In this document: positions 34,310-46,700 of the stretch, piece by piece
Layout of the letters: every line of letters begins with the position of its first letter
Numbering within the stretch: position 1 is the first letter of the stretch
Assembly: GCA_047967505.1 (NCBI GenBank)
Contig: CM106538.1
From: Dipteris shenzhenensis
Lineage: Eukaryota > Polypodiophyta > Polypodiopsida > Gleicheniales
Reading direction: 5' to 3' (one strand)
DNA length: 64,000 nucleotides
Translations under genes and position numbers: made by a program
The notes under the pieces: generated by a model
The model's input: the letters and a program-made list of their open reading frames with translations, nothing else
Told to the model about the DNA's origin: nothing
Database searches by the model: none

Positions 34310-34730
34310 TATCCATTCCATGAAGGGGGTAGTTGCCCCCCCTAGGACGTCACCAGGGTGTTCCAAGGGGGCCCGGTGACATGCATCAGTCCCCCCTTGG
34401 TGGTCGAGGGTGACTCCCCCCAAGCCAAAAATACATGAAAATTGGTGCATGAGTTGCCCATGAGTTGTGTGATCAAAATTGTAAGATAAGACGGTGTGGC
34501 TCACATAGCAAGAGAGTAGTGGATACACTAATTGTATCTTGTATCTTCTTGCTTGCTAGATAAGCACAACACAGAATTGGTTGTTTCTCCATGGATGTAT
34601 CCCACACTGGGTGAACCACGTATATCAGTGTATCTCTTTCTCTTCCATTTTGTGCGCTTCCTGTATTGTGTATTTTATGCATTCCACTTCTCGTATTATT
34701 CTCTCTCATCACGTTGGTCCTAACAACTAT
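34310..34730 (+). repeat. LTR-like block with GC-rich hairpin
   Basis: A GC-rich patch (34320-34425) in AT-rich surroundings contains GTCACC/GGTGAC arms at 34349-34354 and 34375-34380. Downstream, CTCCATGGATGTA...GTGAACCACGTA (34588-34622) resembles a motif common in plant LTRs shortly before the R/U5 end, and the block ends near CCTAACA at 34731. No second copy or primer site was found, so this may be a solo or broken LTR. Confidence 0.4.
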
Positions 34731-34739
34731 TGTGTTCAT

Positions 34740-35960
34740 GTGCTTGATCTCCTTTTGCACATTCTCCCTCAACACTATCAAAGTGTCATAGCATGATCTA
34801 ACCTTGCAATCTCCCATCTTCCCCCCCTGATTTCCCTTCTCTGCCTTATCTCCAAACCTCATTCTACTTTTATAATCCTTCTCTCCCACTTCTGATCCAC
34901 TAGTGCAACCCTTAAAACACTTAGATTATACTTCTCCACCCTTACCCCCTTGACCAATGAAGGAGACAAACCCTTTGCTCCTCAACCCTAGGCCCCTTCT
35001 AAACCTTGTAATACTTTCCTAAACTGTACAACTCCTACTTACCCTTAAAAATTCTAAAGAAGGTGAAAAGCTCCATCAACCATATTGTACGCCCATTCCT
35101 CCTCACTAAAGATAACTATGAGAATTGCTTCCACATGTAAAGCCAACATTTCCAATGGGGATACAATCTGAGGTCCTATGCTACAATGGTCACTCTACTA
35201 TGATAATTAACTAATTATGATTATAGATGATATAATCCTCAAAACTTGGAAATGAGATTTTTTTTTTAAAAAAATATGAATTTTACTCCAAAGCCTCCAT
35301 CATTGAGCACTCCCTTGATCATGTGATTCTAAATTTTGACATCGTTGATACCCCTTTTCCCTTAATTATTATTTTGGTCGCTTCCACACTTATAGTCAAT
35401 CACCCCACTATAGGTCAATCATTGGTTGAGGGACATTAGAAGAATTTGCATTGTGGAGAGCAACTCCCATTGTTTCTTGAACATTGAGTTTCCAAAATTT
35501 TCATATGCCATGTTGAGTTGATTTGATTCTATGCTACTAGAACACCTTCTATCTCATATTTGCTCCCTGATTTATTCTCGCCTTTGTTCCTCTAGCTACA
35601 TTCTAACTCCTCCATTCATTCATTCTTTATTGGTGGGCTGGGTGCCTCCCTTATCTCAATAAGGATTTCTTTTGAATTCTTTGATTCCTTCCAACAATTG
35701 GTGGTTCCCTGATCTTAAAACAAGGATTTCTTTTTGCTTCTTGTCTTCCTTGCAACAGATCCATGGCTCATTTGGCTTATTTGGAATCGTCTAGAAATTT
35801 TATTGTCGTCTTGTAACCACCTATGCTTCCACTTCTACCAACACCACTCTAGTGGTTAGTGCACGGTCTTGGTCGCATGATTTTAAGTTTTTGTAGCATG
35901 TCTAGTTGCTTTTTCCATAAATGGCATTCGGACCTTAAACTTGCCACAAAAGTAACTTGC
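34740..35960. other. No gene recognised
   Basis: T/C-rich on the plus strand. Probably pol-proximal remains of the minus-strand element whose gag is at 35970-36560, but no RT or protease motif is readable. Confidence 0.4.
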
Positions 35961-35969
35961 TATGCTAAT

Positions 35970-36560
35970 ACACTTCAATCTTTCTACTTGTTTTTGGTCA
36001 TGTGGCCCGAGAGATTGCAAATGTTGCAATTCTTACTTGGTTGAGACTCATTCGCCATGTGGCCACCAACTTGACACTTTTTGTGACACCATTTTTTGCC
36101 TTTTTTGAGATTATCTCATATTCCCATTTCTTTTAGAAGCTTCTTTAGCTCCTCTTTCTTGAACTTGGTATCCCCTTTTACCACCACAGTGTCATCTTTC
36201 TCTTCTTTGTTGTCCACTCCATGGAAGAGCACTTTCTTCCTTCATTTGGGTTTGGTAATGACCTTATTTGTGAAGAAATTCATCATATGTCATCATTGGA
36301 TAGGTGATATCCATATTGTGCATCTCTACACCATTAGTAAGAGTGTTGATGAATAGTCAAAATCACAATGTTGTTTTGACTTGTGCTTTGTTTAGTTGGT
36401 TGGTTAGCACCCTCATTCATGTCGCAAAAAGTCATACATTGATTCACCCAAATTTTATTTGATTCTATTGAGGTTTAGCATGATGTCTTACTTCTTGAGA
36501 TTGTGTTGAAAATGTAGTGAATTGGTCATTTGGATATTAACCAAACCTCTCAATGGCTTT
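35970..36560 (-). pseudogene. LTR-element gag relic with two CCHC-like knuckles
   Basis: On the minus strand the region near 35995-36110 reads KKWCHKKCQVGGHMANES and CNICNLSGHMT, two zinc-knuckle-like motifs with altered last or spacing residues. Upstream, broken frames (36100-36560) carry Lys/Glu-rich gag-like text (EELKKLLKEMGI). Confidence 0.55.
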
Positions 36561-37236
36561 GCCTATGAACATGGTGGGAAACTATATCAAGTACACTTCC
36601 TCTATACCAATTTACAATGTTGTTGCTATTAGCTAAAAATTTTGCAAATGGAATGGGGGATTTTCACCCTCTCATCCCATGTAATTTTGGAATCTTATCC
36701 TTATCTTTGGTCCCCTTGTTGCTTCTGCATCTCTTTGTGGAACTAGATGGTGGGCTTCCACCAAACATCTTTATTACAATAGCGGCTAGCACTACTAAAC
36801 TTGGGCTTTACCTTTATGAGGTTTGCATGAGGATCCGCTTCTTAGTTAATGCCAAAACTCATTGGAGTCTCTTTTTATGGTGTGAAGTATCAAGTCTTTT
36901 GGTCCTCCCCTTCCCCCTCTACTAAATTGCTCACTCTGCTCACTTCCCTCCTCTGTCTGGGTCTCTTCTTGGTTCTCTAGAGTCCACTACTTATGCTCTT
37001 ATTCTTGTTATCCACTCATCTCTTTGTTGTTGATATCTTTGTTGGACAACAAGCTCTTACATCCATTCTTGACATTCACTCTGAGTTGATGTACAATATT
37101 TAATCATTAACTTATCCAGCATAGACCACTTCATTTCCTTGCAAGATTTATTTCCAAATCATGGTTGCATTCCTTTGATTTGTTCATCTAGGCATGCCAG
37201 TGCATTTTGCTTTCATTCTATGTATGTAGGGTAGAT
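36561..37236. other. No gene recognised
   Basis: May include the N-terminal gag part of the relic to its left; nothing diagnostic was read. Confidence 0.4.
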
Positions 37237-37610
37237 TGTTGTTTCCAGAGGCAAGTGATGCATTCATCATGTGGAACAAGTGCTAGGCCTATGCATTGAA
37301 TGGATGAATCATCATGTGCAGTGCAAGTAAACATGTTGCATGGAAATGATTGGAAAGAGAAAATTGAAAGTAATTAGGAGAATGATAGAAGTATATTTTC
37401 ATTGCAATGGCCCCTTGGAAATTGAATATATAATTAGCTCTTCTACCATACTCTATGCACCTACTACTTGCGTTGATAACAAGGCAACCCTAACTACCTC
37501 TCATCAACTCCCTTTGATACAAATCCCTCTAATAAGGCATGGCAGGTACCACCTACCACATATACATTTGTTCACACCTACCTATTAGAAGGGTAGGTGC
37601 CATCAAGCCG
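37237..37610 (-). repeat. LTR-like repeat, copy 1
   Basis: About 75-80 percent similar by eye to 37975-38345. On the minus strand it starts near TGATGGCACCTACCC, has a small inverted repeat CACCTACC/GGTAGGTG (plus-strand 37575-37582 and 37592-37599) and ends GGAAACAACA. TG...CA-type ends, and integrase text to its right, suggest an old LTR. Confidence 0.6.
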
Positions 37611-37829
37611 AGCATCAAAATGCTCTTACATGCCTTGACCTAGGTATCACCATGGATTGGTTCAATGTACTCTAGCAACTATCATTTCAGGCCGGTGAAG
37701 ATGATGTTGACTTAGGAGAATGGATTGTCTCTCTCTTTGCCCGTCACTTTGCCTGACCCGCACATTCATTCTTCTAGTTTCTTGCACCCTTCGTTGATCA
37801 GCCTTGATCCCTCATTCGGTCTCAACCTT

Positions 37830-37965
37830 TACTGAAATCCTATCCCCTTATTCAAGGGGCTCAATAATACTATCTAGCCCATTGTTGTTTTGTAAGCCAT
37901 TCTCAAGGCCCATAGTGTAGGATGCACTATTGGTCTCAATTAATGAAATTTTCATTCATTATCTT
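37830..37965 (-). pseudogene. Integrase C-terminal fragment, copy 1
   Basis: Similar to 38755-38940, which reads ALWALRMAYKTTTG. Here the same stretch is broken by frame changes. It sits between the two LTR-like repeats. Confidence 0.5.
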
Positions 37966-37974
37966 TTTCAAGAT

Positions 37975-38345
37975 TGTCGTTTCTAGAGGCAAGTGAGGCA
38001 TGCGTTGCATAGAATGAGTGTCAGGTGTGTGCAAGGAATGGATGAATCATAAGGTTTAGAGCAAGTAAGAAAATGATTAGAAAGACAAGAATGAAAGTAC
38101 TCAAGGCGAATGACAGAAATATATTTTCATTACATGGCCCCTTAGGCAATGAAGATAGAGTCAGCTCTTTTGCCAAACTCTACACTGCACTCTTTGCATC
38201 AACACAATAAGGCAACCCTAATGACCTCTCATAAACTCCCTTTACACAAAGCCCTTTGACAAGGCATGGTAGGTGCGCCTTGCCACATTTACCTTCGTTC
38301 ACACCTACCTATTAGAAGAGTAGGTGCCATTAAACTGAGAGCCAA
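37975..38345 (-). repeat. LTR-like repeat, copy 2
   Basis: Partner of 37237-37610, including the small hairpin (38302-38309 with 38319-38326, one mismatch) and the shared phrase GCATGG(C/T)AGGT. Confidence 0.6.
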
Positions 38346-40435
38346 ACAATGTTTTTTATAAACACAAATTTTAGAAATCAGGCACTCATTTAGGCTTCAA
38401 ACAGAAAGTTGGGCAATCATGGTGTTTTTTTTAAATCTATGTTGATCGCCAAAAACAACCAAGCTTTGACAACCGATATGTTTTGATCGACAAACCCATG
38501 TTCGATCATGTAGCATAGTCATGATTTAGACATTTATCATGTCTTTTGCAGCATTTAGTAAAGTTATGTGCATCAAAGTAAGCATATATGAAGTTATGCC
38601 TAATTTTCTCCATCAAGTTTAGAGTATGGTCGCCCATTTTAGGCTATCATTTCTCAAGCGTTAGGATGGTAGGATAACCCTATTAGGTGCTCCTTTTTCA
38701 AAGAGGATAACTAAAAAAGAAAAAAATTGGTGCCAAAATTCTTTGTTCTTTGCTTGGCCTTGGTCCTTCATTTAGCCTCTCCCTTTGTTGACATCATGTC
38801 TCCTCGTTTAGAGGGTTCAACAATGGTGTCTATCCTGTTGTTGTCTTGTAAGCCATTCTCAAGGCCCATAGTGCAAAGTGCAACTACTCATCTTAGCTAC
38901 ATCGATTTTCATTCATTATGTTTTCCAAGGTCCTCCCCAAAATCTTATTAGTGGACTCCACCTAGTCATTGGCCTATAGTCATTTGACCTCTTGTGTATG
39001 ATCATGGGCCTTTGAGTTAAATGATTAATAATTACATTAAGAAAATGTCACCCTTGGTCACTCACCAATGTAGTTCGATAGCCAAATTTGGTCATGATGG
39101 TTTCATAAATTAATTTGGCCATCAACTTTGGCAAATTGTATCTCAAGGCACAAGCATTGACCCATTTAATATGCTAACATTGCAATAATTATATCAAGTT
39201 CCAGCCCAGCATGTAGAAGGCTTAAATGGACCAACAACATCCAAATCCCATTTTTGAAAGGTTCGGTAGTACCAACTATGGGGCATACAACTTGAAGCAT
39301 CAAGTTACCCTAGTCTTTGACAACTATCACTTTTTTACGCATACTTCCATGCATCTTTGATCAAAGTGTGCCACGACAATCAAGCTTGGAATATCTTTTG
39401 GTTTGTAACTTCCCCATAAAAATGGTCCCCACTAATCCCTTGGTGAGCTTCTTACAACAACGTGCCTTGTGACTTCAAACAAACGATGAACCACATGGTT
39501 AATTCTGAACTTGCATGCACCAAGGAAGCCTTACTATGTATGGATTTCCAAGTGTCCCCTTTGATCTCTATTTGTACGATGTGGAAATTTTATTTCCATC
39601 AAGTGTATTAGCATATCATCCAGTACTTGATCTAACACCGCAACCAAAAGTTGCCTTGTACTCGAGACAAAAAGTGTATCATGTCATGCTCATGGCAACT
39701 TGGAGCATGCTTGATTCGAAAATCAAACCCTTCTAACAATAGCATCTATCCGAACAATTTATCGTTTAGTATGGATTTATTGATTAGGTGTAAAAAGACT
39801 TGATGGTCCACAGCGAACCAAAAAAGCTACCAAGGATGTAATTTTGAATAGAGCATCCCAAGGGCTTTCTTATCAATAGTAGAATAATTGCACTCCATCA
39901 TGGACAACATCCAACTAGCATAATAACGTCTTCACACAACCAATAGCAATATTAGGGGCATCAAGAAAAACATAAATTACTCGGACCAATTCAGCTATCA
40001 TAGCATTGGAGCCATAGGCACCATCTTTGTTAAGTCATCAAATGCTCGGTCACACTTCTTTATCCATTCATAAGGATGATCTTTCTTTGTTAGCTTCTAC
40101 AGAGGGTAAGAGATTTCTGCTAGGTAGCGTAAAAACCAACGACGATGTCGCCTCACCTACCCCAAAAACGTGCACAACTGCTTGGTAATACAAGGTAGAC
40201 ACAGTGCTTTGATTTTCTTTTTATCACTCGCTATTCTGAAACTAGATGCCACATGTCTTGACAGAAGGCCACTTTTGATTCAAAAGCACATTTCATCGAA
40301 TTCAGTGAAGCCATACTATCATACATTTGGCTATAAAAGTGATCATTCATGTCCCCAAACTCACTAAAATCATCCAGGAAACCCCACATGAAGGATATCA
40401 AATACTCAATGCAAAATCTCATGCACCATGCATTG

Positions 40436-40442
40436 AAAAGTG
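40436..40442. repeat. Probable TSD of LINE C, left
   Basis: AAAAGTG, repeated at 40788-40794 directly after the A-rich tail. Similarity extends a little further with one mismatch. Confidence 0.6.
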
Positions 40443-40787
40443 GCAGAATTGAGGCTTTGGAGGGTTCTCAGGTTCACCCTTCTCAGATCTTGGCCAGTAC
40501 TTGGACAAATATGGTACACCCTCTGATGGCCATTTGGGCGACCATGCAAGGATCATCTCGAGCAGCCTCCTCCAGGAGAGTTACTTTTCTCAGAGATTGG
40601 AGAGACTCTCCCTTCTTTGATGAGACTTCTACAGGGTTGAGTTGGCATTTTCAACCTGAGCCTTGGTTTCTACCTCATTCCTCTGAGGTGTTTTTATTAC
40701 ATGCTTAGCATGTTGTATTTCCGCACAGAGCTTGCTCTAGCAAGTTTCTTTCTTACTTAATAGAAGTCTCTTTTTTGCCAAAAAGAA
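40443..40787 (+). mobile_element. LINE C: 3' fragment of the same LINE family
   Basis: A 345-base 5'-truncated copy. It reads ALEGSQVHPSQILASTW and PLMAIWATMQGSSRAASSR, the end of ORF2, and ends CTTAATAGAAGTCTCTTTTT plus an A-rich tail as in LINE A and B. It was inserted into the gypsy RT relic, which resumes on both sides. Confidence 0.88.
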
Positions 40788-40794
40788 AAAAGTG
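40788..40794. repeat. Probable TSD of LINE C, right
   Basis: Matches 40436-40442; the A-rich tail makes the exact left edge uncertain. Confidence 0.6.
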
Positions 40795-41560
40795 ACAAAA
40801 GCATTCTTCAACAAAAATTGGATGCATAAGCCCCCATTTTGCAATGAATGTCATTTTCTCCTTATACATTGAGCCATCTAAACTCAATAGACAAAAAAAA
40901 AGAAGTATATTTTATGCTCGACAACAACATCCAACACAAAGTCCATGAAACATAGAGGGAATGTATTTATTTTTGTTTGAATGTTTAGCTTTAAGTAATC
41001 AACACACTTGCAACTTGCCATTCTTCTTAGGGACAATAAAAATGGGGGAGATAACCACCCAATCTTGCCAATCGAATAAATGAAGCCCACCTTTAAGAGT
41101 TTATCTATCTCTTTTTCCATCCGCAATGCATAGTTTGGGTCCACATGCCAACGTTGCTGGACCGAAACTACATCTTCCTTAGATTAATGTGGTGTTGGTA
41201 GAAACATGGATCTAACCCCTTCATATGCCAATTAGGCAAACACATCCTTCCAATTTCTCCTTAAACTTGGGCTTGAGCGAAATGAACATTCACCTGATTT
41301 TTGGGTCTATGCAACCACCCAAATTGACTTACAACGAGAGCATCTTCCTTGCTTGGTAGATTTTATCTATTCTAGCAACAATGAATTCCAATTCCACATT
41401 GACAACAAATGCATTTAACAACCTTTCATCTGGAATGGCTGGAATTTGGTACTTAACAATTACTTCTAACGCACCTATTTCAAAGATGCAAACAAGAGAC
41501 AAATAAGTTTTCATAATCGCATCTTTATCATCATCTCCCATCCCTTTTAGCCAAACGCCT

Positions 41561-43740
41561 TGGTAACTTTTCCAAGAGTAGAGACCTATAATTTTCTTTT
41601 CTTTTTCCCCTTCTTGATTGTGTTCTAGTCATTAGCCCAATTTTGCTTCATTTTGGGTTGATGGAGCTAGGGTCGCACTAGGAGCATTGGATACAATCTA
41701 GATATTTAGCACATCTTCAAAATGGTGAGATTGTAGCTCATGCATGCCACCAAAATGTCAAGTCAACTAACTTCACATGCCTCTAATCATCCACCTTGTT
41801 AGAGAAATTGCTCACTCCATATTGGTAGTGCCCAATTCTTTTCAAGTTGTATTAGAAAGAATGTTCTCTAGATCCTCATCCAAAACTACTCCCTGCACCT
41901 TATAGGTGTGACTCTATCCTCCGTCCACTCCAAGTGAGGGGTCCAAAAATACAATTCCTCTTATTTCTACTCTACGGGGGCAATTGAGTCTCAAATGTCT
42001 TCTTGTAGATGTTGCACCAATGATTCCATGTATGCTACTGTCATGCCCAACAATCATGTTAATCTTCACCCTTTGGAGATCCTCTCAAAGATCATATTCA
42101 AGTATGATTTGATCAATGGGAAGGTTTTAGGACATCTCAAGCAAGACTAGGATTCTAGATCAAGGAATTTTGGTGGCATTGGATCCTCTATAAAACCCAC
42201 GAGGTGTGATTCATTTGACTCCATGGTTTTGTATTCAAAATTTGAATCCCACCCAAGCTTGACTTTTTACATCAATCATTAGCAAAATCAAGGTGAGACC
42301 AACCAATTCATCCTCATCGCTTTCTACACTCCCTATTCTAGGGCTTTGCCTTTGCTTTTACCCAATAACTATAGACTCTACTCAAAGGGCATTACAACCA
42401 ATGCTACTTGTTCAAACTCCATTGCTAATGACCCAATTTCCAAAAGGTTACATCACTTTCTAATTCCTTGGATGGACACCCTTGGTATTTGCTAGGGGCT
42501 TGTTTAACCTCTTCTTGATGCCTTACCCTTGGGGACATTCTAATACTCTATTATAATTGCCCTTTCACCCAACAATTATAGCAAAGTATGACTATCGAAT
42601 CAAGATATACATGTTTGACATAAATACCTATCACATTACCTAACAACTTCAATCATCCCCTCTTTTGATTATATATCAATTGTTGCATAAAACCATTTGC
42701 ACTTTTTTCACATCAAGCCCTGATCTCACCAATACAATCCAAAGGCACAACAAATGCCAATTAATCCCACAATCAACCAAAATTACAAGCTAAGGACACA
42801 CCCAAGTTTAGTCCTTATATTGCAGCGAGTCCTTTTTTATCTTTAATTTTAAGTACTAACCATGGAACAAGCATACCATAAAGAAAACATGACAACTTTA
42901 TGCTTGCATCATCATTCATTCAACCTCGGATTACTACGCTAAATACATATTACATGTTGAAGAACACCAAACAACAAAGTTGTTCAACCATTAAGTGCGA
43001 GCATTTTTTATATTAGGAATTTCTCCTGGTATGACACCTTCGTATTATGTTGACTAGTAGAAACCATCACCTTTTTGGTCTACTATTAGCTGTCATCTCC
43101 TTGGATGAAGTTTTCTCGATACTACTTAAATAGAAGACCAGACACAATGTTGCTACAATACATTCATCTGGTATGTCGATCCTTATGATCATCTCGGCTG
43201 CTCTCAAACAAACATATCCCATTTTGAATACAAAGCCATGAAAATTTCCTTGGCATAGCTAATATATTGCAATCTTTGCTTCCAGTAATTTGAACCATTC
43301 TTGTAGCAAAGAATTATGCAGCAAACCCACTGACCAAATTAACTAAAAAATCAATCAAGCATTGTAGCCACTACTAGAAACTGTGACGATTCCCAACCTA
43401 AATTCTCACATCTAACAGGAGTATCAACCCTTTACCTTTGTTTGGAGATAGAACTATAGAAGTAGTTCTGGTGTAAAAGTATCAAACATTTACTTTCAAG
43501 CATAGATAACAGACATGTTCAGTAGGTAGGCTGATTAGCATGTCAGTGTGCTTAGGCAAATGCACGCGCATGGATGCTATGTGGGAGTACATGTAAATGC
43601 CATGCTTGTACATACGTACTGGATGGGTTGGCTTGTTTCAGATTTAAAAAGGTCTCTGATGATTTAACATGATGTGGTTGGTCATTTCAATGTTGTGAAT
43701 ATAGCATAGCCTTTAAGGCAACACAAACTCATTACATCAA
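41561..43740. other. No gene recognised
   Basis: Probably gag/protease remains of the minus-strand gypsy relic to the left, since these would lie upstream of its RT, but only isolated open frames remain and none carries a motif. Confidence 0.4.
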
Positions 43741-43788
43741 ATGAGTAACTCTTTTAATTTCCAATTATGATACACAAGGAATGCTTTC

Positions 43789-46700
43789 CTATTTGAATGC
43801 TTCAGATACACTGCTCCCCTGAGCGGACTCCCAATCCTGATACAGCAAATCTGCCGCTGCTCGAGCTGCTGCTGATGAACTATATTTCTTTCGCAGGGAT
43901 GCCAAGAGAGCATCATGAGACTCCTGTATTTTGAATGCAAAGCACTACCTGTCAACCCTTTTCTAGAGAAAGAAAAACTTGCAGCATATCCAAGAGACTT
44001 CACATTGTATCATGTTCTGAGCTCCTTGTCACACAATACACGTGAAAGTGCAATGTGTCCCATATCCAAGTACAAAAAGAGCCAGAGAGAAGCAGCCTAG
44101 ATTTGCTCATCACAACTAGCTACCAGAGAAATTCAAAAGCACAGCAATTACCTTCAACACTCGTACTTCCTCTTCGAGGGCAGCTGCTGCTTCTCTCTGG
44201 CAAAAGCAACCAGCCAAAAAGTTAGGCCATACTATGAGATTGGCCAGTCTTGTAAAGTTTCTAGATCCTCACTTCCAAGAAGGCCCAGCTCCCCCAGCAT
44301 TGATGGGAGTCCACAGGAACTTCAGAAAGATACCAAGTGCATAGTCTATTACAGCTTTATACAAACTCTATCGTGCAAGAACTAGGATCCAGATAACATT
44401 ATCACCTGTTTCTTTATTTTAACATCCAATTCCATGCTACGTTGTCTTTCCTCTGCAAGCACTAGCATAGCAACTCGACGATGCTGGTCTACGGCCTGAA
44501 TTGTCTGACGAAGCTTTTTTATGCGTCTGTCTAAATCCAACTGCAATAATTTGGCAATTAGACATCAGATTGAAGTTCTGAAGCCACATGAAGTCTTATT
44601 AAAAAGGACAATAGGTAAATTCATACCTCGTCTTCTTCCTGCCATTGGTTGGCTCCATTAGTCTTTGTTAAGGGAACACGCATTCTGAAGCTTCTCCACT
44701 CCGCTTCATGTGTGACATCGGGCACCTGGACCGTTTTTGTCAATCTCCTTCTGGAAGTCTCTCCTGGCATAGATGACTTCATAGGACCCTCTCCTTCAAG
44801 GGGCTCTTGCTTTGCTGATGTTGTTTTCAGCCAAGATGAACCTGTGTCCCTTTTCCCTGCCTTTGAATCACGGCTGCCTAAACTTCCTACCAGTTTGTCC
44901 TCTGCTGGTGCAACCGATTCAGATACAGCCAAAGCTTTCCCATTAGTAGTCGAAGGCGGGACCTTTTTCTTGTGTCGTACATGGTTGGCAGAAAGGTCAT
45001 TGCTGTATGGGAAACGTGTATACCCTGCAGGTCGTCCGTAAGACTGCCCCATAGCTTTTGTTTCATTGCTACTTTCAGGACTCAGCTTTGACATATGAGC
45101 CGTGTAAAATGGAGAATGCAATACCTTCGTATCACCATCCACTTCAAACATGGGATAACTAGGAAACTCAAACCTTCTCATTTGAGAATTCCTTTGAACC
45201 ATGGTTTGTGTGCCAGGACTTGCATACCACTGAGACCGTAAAATTCTACGCTTTACAGATTGTCTTTGGGGTGGTCTTCCAGCAGAAGACCACACTCCAA
45301 TGATAATGAAAAGAGCCCCTGCAATAAAGACACCTACAGCAGCTTTCCCCACAACAGGATCACTGATCGTGGGAAAGCGCAACCTGACTTCTGCAACAAA
45401 AACATTCAAAGGATTTTCATAAGTTACAAATATATGGCTACAAACATCAACTGTCCTTCAACCAGACAAAGCCTAGCTTTCAGGAGTATGCATGCCATGA
45501 AGAGGCAAAATAATGACCACTTTGAATGTCACGTTGTCTCCTAATTTCACATATAATAACAAGCGAGCTATAGGCCATGAGAAAAACACTAGATCTTATC
45601 AGTTACTCTGATGACTTTTCAAACAGACCATTCCAATGGAAACAAGATCAGCACCGGAAGAGAAAGGGCAGGCCAAAACCAGTACGGAGTTTGTCACATC
45701 ACAGATAATCAAGTACATAAACCATGCACACTGCAGTTGCTATACTTAACAAAATGGAAAGAGTCAGCTGAAAGCAGCAGCTGCCAGTAGAGTGCTCAAA
45801 ATGCGAGCAGCAGCAAAACCTCATAATACCATTGGCAAATAAATATGACTACAGTGCAAAGAAGAGCTACCTGTAGGGAAAGAGCAGAACCTATACATAC
45901 ATAAAATTTGAGTAAAGGCCAAATCATCATTATTCGTTTTATTTCTACACTTTGGCTTTGCTTCATTCAACTCCAACATGGGATCCCACTGCACCGAGGT
46001 TGTCTTAAACTAACACCCGCCTCACCTTGCCATGCCTATTTTAAATTTGATCACGTACTTCTTTTCTTTGGTATGGTGACTGACCTTCTTAAGGCCTTGA
46101 TATTCTCAAACGCCAGTGTGGTCAGCTGATTCTACAGGCATAGTTGGTCATGTGGACTCAAGCAGAATGTGGCCTTCATACAGGATAGCGTCTGACCTTA
46201 TTCACCATGCTTCAGGCTCTGATTGTAAACAGTGCCTGCTACTTCATGGTTCTGACTCCCTCACTGCTCCACAACATAGTAAACAAGGATTGGATTCTAG
46301 GTTGCAGAGCTCGTCACTGATTATAGTTGCATGAAATACAAGGGAACCTTCCCAATTAACCCTTTCCCATACGTGCAGGAATATGTGTAACTACCCTTGT
46401 CCCATGATAACCCAGATATGGCTATTAAAGAAGAACAATCACGTACACAGCATATACACTAGAATATAAAGTAAGACAAGACCATTTTACAAAACCAGGC
46501 ATGTATCAAGCTACTTCACCTGCAAAGGTCCAAAATTTCCCTGGCTCTGTATTCGACTCAGCCTTTGAATCTCTGAAATGTTGATTAAAATGATTTACAG
46601 GTTCCCCACAACTGTGGTCAGCTCTTTCTTCCACCTATTCATAGCAAAATGGACAGAAATTGACTAAGAACGTATAGCTCACACAGAAACAACACTAGAA

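Larger units (their letters stand above)
38755..41560 (-). mobile_element. Second decayed gypsy pol, split by LINE C
   Basis: Minus-strand relic. RT entry at 40884-41144 (EKEIDKLLKVGFIYSIGKI, then KLNIQTKINTFPLCF); RT active site at 40231-40422 (VFLDDF-type box read as GFLDDFSEFGDMNDHF); RNase H region about 39700-40200, unreadable in detail; integrase core about 38980-39330 (PFQKWDLDVVGPFKPS); integrase C-terminus at 38755-38940 (ALWALRMAYKTTTG). LINE C interrupts the RT between its entry and active site. LTR-like repeats at 37237-37610 and 37975-38345 lie on the expected 3' side. Confidence 0.75.
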
